DNA from: an uncultured Clostridia bacterium
Lineage (GTDB): Bacteria > Bacillota > Clostridia > Christensenellales > Borkfalkiaceae
Assembly (NCBI GenBank): GCA_947629725.1
Contig: CANREU010000015.1
Coordinates: 1-17,347 of the forward strand
Length of the DNA: 17,347 nucleotides
Direction: 5' to 3'
Shown: positions 12,584-17,347 of the stretch, one piece after another
Layout of the letters: each line of letters opens with the position of its first letter
Position numbering within the stretch: the first letter of the stretch is position 1
Notes under the pieces: generated by a model
What the model was told of the DNA's origin: nothing
What the model saw: only the letters and a program-made list of their open reading frames with translations
Databases searched by the model: none
Position numbers and translations under genes: made by a program

Positions 12584-14078
12584 CCTTGTCCTCCCTCTCC
12601 TCGGGCACCGCCTCCCTCTCGCGGGTGAAGCGGATGGCGGGATATTCCACGCGGTGATGGTGCACGCCCGAGAGGGCGTCCACAATGGTCTGCTTGATGG
12701 TGGTGAGTTCCTTCTGCGTGATGTCGCAGTCGGCGAACTGGTCGAGATCCATGCGCTCCTCGATGATGCCGCGGACGATGCGCTCCACGTTTTGCGGCGA
12801 GCGGTCGGCAAGGGAGCGGACGGCCGCCTCCGAACTGTCGGCGATCATCACGATCGCGGCGATCTTCGTGCGCGGGGTGGGGCCGAGATAGGAGTAGTCC
12901 TTCACGTTCACGTCCCCGCCCGAGAGGCGGTTCGCCTTGTCGTAAAAATACTTGATGGGCATGGTGCCGTGGTGCTCGCGGGCGACGTCCGCGATGATCT
13001 GCGGCAGGTGCTCGGAGACGAGGAGGTCGTAACCGTCCTTCGCGTGGGAGCGGATGATGTCGGCGGAGAGCTCGGGGGTGAGCTCGTCGTGCACGTTGTA
13101 GCCGCTCTGGTTCTCGGTGAAACAGTCGGGCTGCTTCAGTTTGCCGACGTCGTGATAGTAGGCGGCGGCACGGGCGAGCTCGGCGTTCTCCCCGATGGCG
13201 ACGGCGCACGTCTCGCAGAGCTGCGCCACGATGAGGGAGTGGTTGAAGGTGCCGGGCGCCTCCGTCTTCAATCTGTTGAGAAGATGGGAGGACGTGCTCG
13301 TGAGTTCCCGCAGGCGGAAGATGGTGAGGCGGTTGAACATGCGCTCGAAGACGGGCATGAGCGCGAGGGACAGGATGGACGACACGAGGCACCCGAGCAC
13401 GCGGAAGCCGCTCGAGACGATGTAGTCGATGATGTCGTAGTTCCCGCTCGGGATCTGGAAGAGGAGAACGATCACGACGGAGGGCGCCGCGATCACAAAT
13501 CCCGTGAGGAGGAGGGAGAGGCGGGTCTTCATCTGCCCCGCCACGAACACGGCGATGGTGCCGCTGATAAAGCCTAAAAGGAGGGTCGCGTACACTTCGG
13601 TGTTGATGGTCATCGCGTCGTAATTGTTGGTGAAGAGGTCGATGGAGAACACCGCGAAGATGAACACGAAGTTTAAGATCACCGCCTGCCGCCTGTCGAA
13701 GAGGAACAGAAAGAGGATGGCGAAGAGGGCATACGGGCGGGAGTAGGGATGGACGAACTCGCCGAACACGTAGCAGAGGATGGTGCAGAAGAGGAGGAGG
13801 GTGAAGATGAGGATGACGCTCTTAAAGTGCACGAGCACCTCGGGGTCCTCGAAGTAGTAGTAAAAATAGACGATGGCAAAGAGGAAGAAGAGGCTCACCA
13901 TGAGGGAAAGGAGCCCCGTGTAGTGCTGTTCGATGAAGCCGATCCAGCCGTGCACGTCGTTGATGATGATCATGAGGAGCACGATCGCGAGCATCACCGC
14001 GTAGCAAGCGAGAAAGACGAACGCGCTTCCGACGAGCCTGCGCCCGTATTTCTTGCCGAGCATTTCGTTACGGTTCAT
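12576..14078 (-). CDS. PgpH-family membrane HD phosphodiesterase (short, sensor-less form)
   Basis: This is the yqfF/pgpH position and family: seven-transmembrane HD-domain proteins that hydrolyse cyclic di-AMP at the cytoplasmic face. Of 500 residues, the first half has about eight hydrophobic segments (near 17-39, 54-76, 85-105, 116-127, 132-149, 162-180, 187-207, 225-242). The second half is the HD domain with the expected metal ligands: H290, H319-D320 (YYHDVGK), H355, H379-H380 and D414. Family members are usually about 700 residues, with a large extracellular domain after the first helix; here only a short loop (about 40-53) separates helices 1 and 2, so the sensor is missing. The ATG overlaps the phoH stop by four bases (ATGA). 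Substrate is inferred from the family. Confidence 0.92.
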   Translation of the reverse strand: MNRNEMLGKKYGRRLVGSAFVFLACYAVMLAIVLLMIIINDVHGWIGFIEQHYTGLLSLMVSLFFLFAIVYFYYYFEDPEVLVHFKSVILIFTLLLFCTILCYVFGEFVHPYSRPYALFAILFLFLFDRRQAVILNFVFIFAVFSIDLFTNNYDAMTINTEVYATLLLGFISGTIAVFVAGQMKTRLSLLLTGFVIAAPSVVIVLLFQIPSGNYDIIDYIVSSGFRVLGCLVSSILSLALMPVFERMFNRLTIFRLRELTSTSSHLLNRLKTEAPGTFNHSLIVAQLCETCAVAIGENAELARAAAYYHDVGKLKQPDCFTENQSGYNVHDELTPELSADIIRSHAKDGYDLLVSEHLPQIIADVAREHHGTMPIKYFYDKANRLSGGDVNVKDYSYLGPTPRTKIAAIVMIADSSEAAVRSLADRSPQNVERIVRGIIEERMDLDQFADCDITQKELTTIKQTIVDALSGVHHHRVEYPAIRFTREREAVPEEREDKDE

Positions 14079-15094
14079 TTTTTCTCCCCCTTCCTGTGTT
14101 TTTTCTCCATTTCCGACTCCTTTTCATAGGCACGGACGATCTTCATCACGAGCGGGTGGCGCACCACGTCCTTCTCCGTGAGGGTGCACACCGCGATCTC
14201 CTCCACCCCCTTGAGGATGGAGACGGCCTGCTTCAATCCGCTCGTCTTCCCCTCGGGGAGGTCGGTCTGCGTGAGGTCCCCCGTGACGACCATCCTGCTC
14301 CCCTCGCCGAGGCGGGTGAGGAACATCTTCATCTGCTCGCGGGTGGCGTTCTGCGCCTCGTCTAAAATGACGAAGGCGTCCGAGAGCGTCCTGCCGCGCA
14401 TATAGGCGAGAGGGGCGACCTCGATGCTCCCCTTCTCCATGAGTTTTTGGTAGGTCTCAAACCCGAAGGTCTCCTGCAAGGCGTCGTAGAGGGGGCGGAG
14501 ATAGGGGTCGACTTTGGTCTGCAAGTCCCCCGGGAGGAAGCCGAGCTTCTCCCCCGCCTCCACCGCGGGGCGGGTGAGGATGATCTTCTCCACCTCTTTC
14601 GCCTTGAATGCGGCGACGGCGAGACACACCGCAAGGTAGGTCTTCCCCGTGCCCGCGGGCCCCACGCCGAAAGTGATGGTGTGCGACTTGATCGCCTCCG
14701 CATACTTCTTCTGCCCGACCGTCTTGCACTTTACGGGTTTTCCGCGGGAGGTGACGACGACCACCCCCTCCATCACCTCGCCGAGGTCGTATGCCTGCCC
14801 CTCGCGGGCAAGGGCGATGCAGTAGAGGAGGTTGCCCTTATCGACGCTCTCCCCCGCGCGCACGATGGAAAGGAGGGATCCGAGCACCCGCGCGCCCGCT
14901 TCCGCCTCCTCCCCCTCGAGGACGATCTTCGTCCCCTCGACATGGGAAAAGAGACCGAGCTCGCGCGAGACGGCCGTGAGATTTTCGTCGAACGCGCCGA
15001 GCACCTTTTGCAGGTTTTCGAGCGTTTCCGCGTCTACGGTGCATGAAGTTGCCGTAAGTTCCTCCTCAACCGAGATTGACCGCCGCGGCGGCAT
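14075..15094 (-). CDS. phoH: PhoH-like ATPase (PhoH/YbeZ family)
   Basis: A PhoH-family P-loop ATPase, whose E. coli relative YbeZ works with YbeY in rRNA processing; the gene is linked to ybeY here too. Counting from the ATG at 15094 it has 339 residues: an N-terminal KH-like region, GQKKYAEAI, Walker A GPAGTGKT (145-152), TRPAVEAGEKLGFLPGD, and Walker B VILDEAQNAT (about 241-250), all hallmarks of the family, then VTGDLTQTDLP. The start is uncertain: a strong GAGGAGG lies at about 15066-15060, but no ATG, GTG or TTG follows it in frame. The nearest in-frame ATG is 15094, inside the end of yqfD; a TTG is at 15112. The stop overlaps the pgpH start. Confidence 0.93.
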   Translation of the reverse strand: MPPRRSISVEEELTATSCTVDAETLENLQKVLGAFDENLTAVSRELGLFSHVEGTKIVLEGEEAEAGARVLGSLLSIVRAGESVDKGNLLYCIALAREGQAYDLGEVMEGVVVVTSRGKPVKCKTVGQKKYAEAIKSHTITFGVGPAGTGKTYLAVCLAVAAFKAKEVEKIILTRPAVEAGEKLGFLPGDLQTKVDPYLRPLYDALQETFGFETYQKLMEKGSIEVAPLAYMRGRTLSDAFVILDEAQNATREQMKMFLTRLGEGSRMVVTGDLTQTDLPEGKTSGLKQAVSILKGVEEIAVCTLTEKDVVRHPLVMKIVRAYEKESEMEKKHRKGEKK

Positions 15095-15923
15095 GCGCCG
15101 TCCCCGCGACAAGATAGCCTCTCTCCGTTTTTGTCGTATGTACTCCTTCGATCTCGCCGAAGTCGAGCGCCGCCTGCGCGAGCGCCCCCGCCTCGTCCGC
15201 CTCGTATTCCGCGGCGAACGGATATTTTACGCGCACCTGCGCGATGACGGCCGCCTCCCGCTTCTCCCCGCCGATGAGAAGATAGCCCGCAACGACCGTC
15301 TCCCCCGCGCGGACTTCGTCCCCCACCGAGACGAGGGGGGTGCCGCGGACGACCACGAGCTCCTCGACGGTCCCCGTTGCGGGGGCGAGAAGTTCTCTTT
15401 TTAAGGGGACGGGCTCCTCCGCGACCTCCACGTCCACCGTGAGCACCCCTCCCTCCTTGCGGAAGGAACAGAAACTCACGCGGGGAAGGGCGAGCACGGC
15501 GGCGCGCAAGGGCGCGTATTCCGAGGGAGGCGCCGAAAAACGCCTCACCCCCTCGCGCGCGAGGATCTCCTCCACCTGCGCCCCGAGGTATGCCCCGCTC
15601 CCCGTCACGCGGACGGCGAGCACGCGGGTCTGCAAAAACGCCGCGGCGGCGAGAAAGAGGAGAGCGCCGAAGAAGAGCCCCGCCCGTTTTTTCCAAAAGG
15701 ACGCGAGCAAAGAGAGCCCGCGCGGCGCCGTCTTTTTTACATTATAACACGAACCGCGCAAAATTGCAAAAACTTTTTTGCCGTGTTTGGCGTCTACTTG
15801 CAAATACAGCCCTTTTTTTCCGTCTCTGCGGGCGGAAAGCACGGGGATCCCCGCCGCCGCGAGCTTATCCGCCGCGCGGAAGACGCTCAACCCCTCGATA
15901 TAGTATTCCCTTCTTCCCGCCAT
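15066..15923 (-). CDS. yqfD: Sporulation protein YqfD
   Basis: YqfD is a mother-cell sporulation membrane protein conserved in Firmicutes and required for efficient spore formation; its biochemical role is not established. The 285-residue product has an N-terminal domain starting MAGRREYYIEGLSVFRAADK, one transmembrane helix (about residues 83-100, GLFFGALLFLAAAAFLQT), and an external part with GVLTVDVEVAEEPVP, a biotinyl-lipoyl-like GTPLVSVGDEVRAGETVV segment and a short C-terminus. Bacillus YqfD is about 400 residues, so this is shorter, mainly toward the C-terminus. The ATG at 15923 lies inside the end of yqfC (37-base overlap); the Shine-Dalgarno is weak. Its neighbour yqfC and the downstream phoH are the standard context. 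Confidence 0.9.
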   Translation of the reverse strand: MAGRREYYIEGLSVFRAADKLAAAGIPVLSARRDGKKGLYLQVDAKHGKKVFAILRGSCYNVKKTAPRGLSLLASFWKKRAGLFFGALLFLAAAAFLQTRVLAVRVTGSGAYLGAQVEEILAREGVRRFSAPPSEYAPLRAAVLALPRVSFCSFRKEGGVLTVDVEVAEEPVPLKRELLAPATGTVEELVVVRGTPLVSVGDEVRAGETVVAGYLLIGGEKREAAVIAQVRVKYPFAAEYEADEAGALAQAALDFGEIEGVHTTKTERGYLVAGTAHAAAAVNLG

Positions 15924-16180
15924 TCTTCCACCCGCTCCACGGAGACGATGTCGCCGAGCACGGCGGCGTCCCCCGCGTAATATTTCCCGAGGGACAGCCC
16001 CCGCCCGCACACCTTCACCGACCCCTTTTTGCCGAGAAAGACGATCTCCTCCTCCGAAAAGGAGGAGAGCCGCTTCACGTTTTGGAAGTAGCCGCCGCGG
16101 CCGTCGACCACCGTGTATTGCACGCGCAGGGAGAGCCCCTCCCCGCCGAGCGCCTTTGCGATCTCCGAAAACAATCTCAT
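15887..16180 (-). CDS. yqfC: Sporulation protein YqfC (YabP/YqfC family)
   Basis: A 97-residue protein of the YabP/YqfC family of sporulation factors, first gene of the yqfC-to-recO operon. It starts MRLFSEIAKALGGEGLSL and shows the family pattern of short strands: VQYTVVDGRGGYFQNVKRL, FSEEEIVFLGKKGSVKVCG and a hydrophobic-Gly-Asp end (AAVLGDIVSVE). Length fits the family (about 90-100). The ATG at 16180-16178 has no clear Shine-Dalgarno, but no other start codon is available before the conserved part. In Bacillus the gene is expressed in the mother cell under sigma-E; a candidate sigma-E-like site lies upstream (16241-16267). Confidence 0.88.
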   Translation of the reverse strand: MRLFSEIAKALGGEGLSLRVQYTVVDGRGGYFQNVKRLSSFSEEEIVFLGKKGSVKVCGRGLSLGKYYAGDAAVLGDIVSVERVEEWREEGNTISRG

Positions 16181-16240
16181 CGGACTATGTGTATGCGGAC
16201 GCGCGCGTTTTTACGACCCCTTCCCGAATTTTCGCACCCC

Positions 16241-16267
16241 ATTGTGCACTTTTGATCTAAAATATGA
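16241..16267 (-). promoter_or_regulatory. Candidate sigma-E-like promoter of yqfC
   Basis: On the minus strand TCATATT (16267-16261) fits the sigma-E -35 pattern (K-M-ATATT) at every position. TGCACAAT (16248-16241) fits the last five bases of the -10 (CATACAMT), but the 12-base spacer is one or two bases shorter than usual. Transcription would begin about 50 bases before yqfC. No good housekeeping -35/-10 pair was found here, although the downstream genes (era, ybeY) need vegetative expression. Confidence 0.3.
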
Positions 16268-16280
16268 AGAGGTTTTCTCA

Positions 16281-16415
16281 TGGCACCCCCACCCTCCCCC
16301 CTCAAGGATACGGGGGGAGGCAAGACAAAGGACGACGCCCCCCAAACGAGGGAGGCGGTGAAAACGCGTAAATCGGGGTGCACAAAAAAGCGCCCCCCTG
16401 CCTTTGGCGGGGGGG
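16281..16415. repeat. Degenerate R1 copies followed by R2
   Basis: Two partial R1 units (ACCCTCCCCCCTCAAGG at 16291-16306, closed by CGGGGGGAGG at 16311-16320, and CCCAAACGAGGGAGGCGGTG at 16341-16360) are followed by CGTAAATCGG and an R2 hairpin at 16393-16415. The same R1, CGTAAATCGG, R2 order occurs at 10231-10314. On the minus strand a TTTTTT run lies three bases beyond this R2, so it too could end transcripts. Confidence 0.75.
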
Positions 16416-16433
16416 CGAAAGCCTTCCCCCCTC

Positions 16434-16502
16434 GGGGGTGCCGAAAGGCATGCCTTGTGCTGAAGGTGTCCTCGCAGAGGACGGATGAGGGGCAATTTGC
16501 AA
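16434..16502. repeat. R3/R6 repeat, inverted copy (left arm)
   Basis: Reverse-complement relative of 16885-16951. It contains the palindrome AAGGCATGCCTT shifted by one base (16446-16457), a hairpin GTCCTCGCAGAGGAC (16468-16482) and TTGCAA (16497-16502). Between the two copies one stem base pair differs in a compensatory way. Confidence 0.78.
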
Positions 16503-16528
16503 TATCGTGGGCGGACCCTCACCCCTAC

Positions 16529-16553
16529 CCCTCCCCCTCACGTAGGGGGAGGG
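16529..16553. repeat. Perfect 10-bp hairpin, R1-like
   Basis: CCCTCCCCCT (16529-16538) and AGGGGGAGGG (16544-16553) form a perfect stem with loop CACGT. Composition and arm sequence resemble the R1 core, so it may be a diverged member or a related family. Confidence 0.75.
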
Positions 16554-16593
16554 CTTTCTCCCTCCTCATTCCGAACGGAGCCGTAGGCGGAGT

Positions 16594-16641
16594 GAGTGAA
16601 TCTTTCAAGATACACTCGCCCCTGCGGGGCTCGGTATGAGG
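16594..16641. repeat. R5 hairpin repeat, copy B
   Basis: GAGTG-A-ATCTT pairs with AAGAT-A-CACTC (16594-16617), followed by GCCCC-TGC-GGGGC (about 16618-16630) and TCGGTATGAGG. It matches copy A at 841-875 in 32 of 35 bases, with the same two hairpins. Just downstream, GTCACGGC-TAT-GCCGTGAC (16688-16706) is a further perfect 8-bp hairpin. Confidence 0.75.
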
Positions 16642-16712
16642 AGGTTGCTCCTATGGGGCCCCGGCATAACGCGGGCAACCCCCACTCGTCACGGCTATGC
16701 CGTGACACCCGC

Positions 16713-16822
16713 CCAGCGCAAGGCATGCCTTCGGCACCTTCAAAGGGGGCAGGTCTTCGCCGACCGCCCGTGGCTTCTCCTTGAGGAGAAGCTCCGCCGT
16801 GTTCTTTACGGCGGTGATGAGG
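16713..16822. repeat. R3 copy followed by R4 copy 2
   Basis: AGCGCAAGGCATGCCTTCGG (16715-16734) leads to CACCTTCAAAGGGGG. Then a TTCTCC-TTGA-GGAGAA hairpin (16775-16790) and the R4 hairpin CCGCCGT...ACGGCGG (about 16794-16813) follow. In 9955-10206 the same R4 and R3 modules occur in the opposite order, so the modules shuffle. Confidence 0.75.
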
Positions 16823-16838
16823 TGTTTGTAATTGGCAA

Positions 16839-16876
16839 TTCCTTATTTTGCCCTTTATTGACTTCTAAATAAGGAA
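16839..16876. repeat. AT-rich inverted repeat
   Basis: TTCCTTATTT (16839-16848) and AAATAAGGAA (16867-16876) form a perfect 10-bp stem around an 18-base loop, in a short AT-rich island (about 16824-16890) unlike the GC-rich repeats on both sides. Confidence 0.6.
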
Positions 16877-16884
16877 GGAACAGT

Positions 16885-16951
16885 TTGCAACACCTCATTC
16901 GTCCCCTGCGGGGACACCTTCAGCGCAAGGCATGCCTTCGGCATCCTCAAG
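16885..16951. repeat. R3/R6 repeat, forward copy (right arm)
   Basis: TTGCAA (16885-16890), hairpin GTCCCCTGCGGGGAC (16901-16915), then TTCAGCGCAAGGCATGCCTT (to 16937) and a tail similar to other R3 copies. It is the inverted partner of 16434-16502. The remaining 16952-17060 is G-rich and low in complexity, without a supported gene. Confidence 0.78.
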
Positions 16952-17067
16952 GAGAAGGCAAGGGGGGTGGTTGGGGGCAGGCAGGGGAAGGCAAGGGGTC
17001 GGTCGGGGGCGAGGGCAAACGAAGAGGAGCGGCGCGGCGGAGCTTCACGGAGGCGTACCCCCGAAAA

Positions 17068-17098
17068 ACAAAAAGAGCGGGAAAATTCCCGCCCTCTT
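17068..17098 (-). terminator. Intrinsic terminator of gap
   Basis: GCGGGAA (17077-17083) pairs with TTCCCGC (17086-17092), extended by AGAG (17074-17077) with CTCT (17094-17097) across a small bulge. On the minus strand the stem is followed by TTTTTGTTTTT. It lies about 15 bases after the gap stop. Confidence 0.85.
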
Positions 17099-17111
17099 CG
17101 GTTTTTCGGAA

Positions 17112-17347
17112 TTACAGGGTCGCGAAATACTTGATCGTGCGCACCATCTGCGAGGTGTAGCTGTTCTCGTTGTCGTACCACGAAACGACCTGCACCTGAT
17201 AGGTGTCGTCGTCGATCTTGGTGACCATCGTCTGGGTCGCGTCGAAGAGGGAGCCGTAGGTGATGCCGATGACATCGGAGGAGACGATCTGCTCTTCGGT
17301 GTAGCCGAAGGACTTGGAAGCCGCCGCCTTCATCGCCGCGTTGATGC
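17112..17347 (-). CDS. gap: Glyceraldehyde-3-phosphate dehydrogenase, C-terminal part (runs off window)
   Basis: GAPDH catalyses the NAD(P)-dependent oxidative phosphorylation step of glycolysis. Only the last 77 or so codons are present; the gene enters from the right edge. They read INAAMKAAAS, then IVSSDVIGITYGSLFDATQT and QVVSWYDNENSYTSQMVRTI, which are the hallmark C-terminal GAPDH segments (catalytic-domain strands and the WYDNE(N/W)SY motif). The stop is TAA at 17114-17112, followed by a clear terminator. The catalytic cysteine lies outside the window, so the enzyme class and cofactor cannot be judged further. ATG codons inside this part are not starts. Confidence 0.97.
   Translation of the reverse strand, partial: INAAMKAAASKSFGYTEEQIVSSDVIGITYGSLFDATQTMVTKIDDDTYQVQVVSWYDNENSYTSQMVRTIKYFATL

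Noticed and set aside
16187..16196. CATACACA as a sigma-E -10 directly before yqfC
   Set aside because: It would start transcription at the ATG itself, and there is no matching -35 at the right distance; the pair at 16241-16267 fits better.
16181..17060. Small open frames upstream of yqfC
   Set aside because: All cross hairpin repeats, overlap each other on both strands and have no protein family features.

Overview
The window is a stretch of GC-rich bacterial chromosome carrying mostly housekeeping genes, all on the minus strand. The gene orders rpmG-secE-nusG-rplK-rplA and yqfC-yqfD-phoH-pgpH(yqfF)-ybeY-era-yqzL-recO, together with the sporulation-family proteins YqfC and YqfD and a tiny YqzL, point to an endospore-forming lineage of Firmicutes (Clostridia-type). 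A large lipoprotein with many H-x-[FWY]...CxxCG knuckles is in keeping with a gut-type Clostridium relative, but I cannot name the genus from sequence alone.

Layout, left to right. 1-2095: a ribosomal/transcription/secretion operon, read right to left from a good -35/-10 pair at 2067-2095: rpmG, secE, nusG, rplK and the 5' end of rplA. A folded RNA just upstream of rplK looks like the L1-binding autoregulatory leader, and a structured interspersed repeat sits between nusG and that leader. 2173-3031: GC-rich palindromic repeats; two near-identical 57-58 bp direct repeats bracket a small DUF559 (Vsr-like fold) nuclease gene whose promoter predicts a leaderless mRNA. 3029-3059 is a strong bidirectional terminator. 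3258-9755: one gene for a 2165-residue lipoprotein with its own promoter, read leftwards. 9890-10353: more repeats, one of which doubles as the likely terminator of the next operon. 10354-16180: the yqfC-to-recO operon, tightly packed with ATGA-type overlaps. 16181-17111: over 900 bp without a supported gene, filled with hairpin repeats, including a pair of inverted arms with a compensatory base-pair change. 17112-17347: the C-terminal end of GAPDH (gap), with its terminator.

How the genes fit together. The left operon makes 50S proteins L33, L11 and L1, the translocon subunit SecE and the transcription factor NusG. The right operon combines sporulation factors (YqfC, YqfD), a PhoH ATPase, a c-di-AMP phosphodiesterase of the PgpH family that lacks the usual extracellular sensor, the rRNA-maturation pair YbeY and Era, YqzL, and the recombination mediator RecO. 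In this order it matches the Bacillus/Clostridium arrangement, but without dgkA and cdd between ybeY and era. The least ordinary parts are the repeat families shared by the intergenic regions, the nuclease cassette between direct repeats, and the giant modular lipoprotein.
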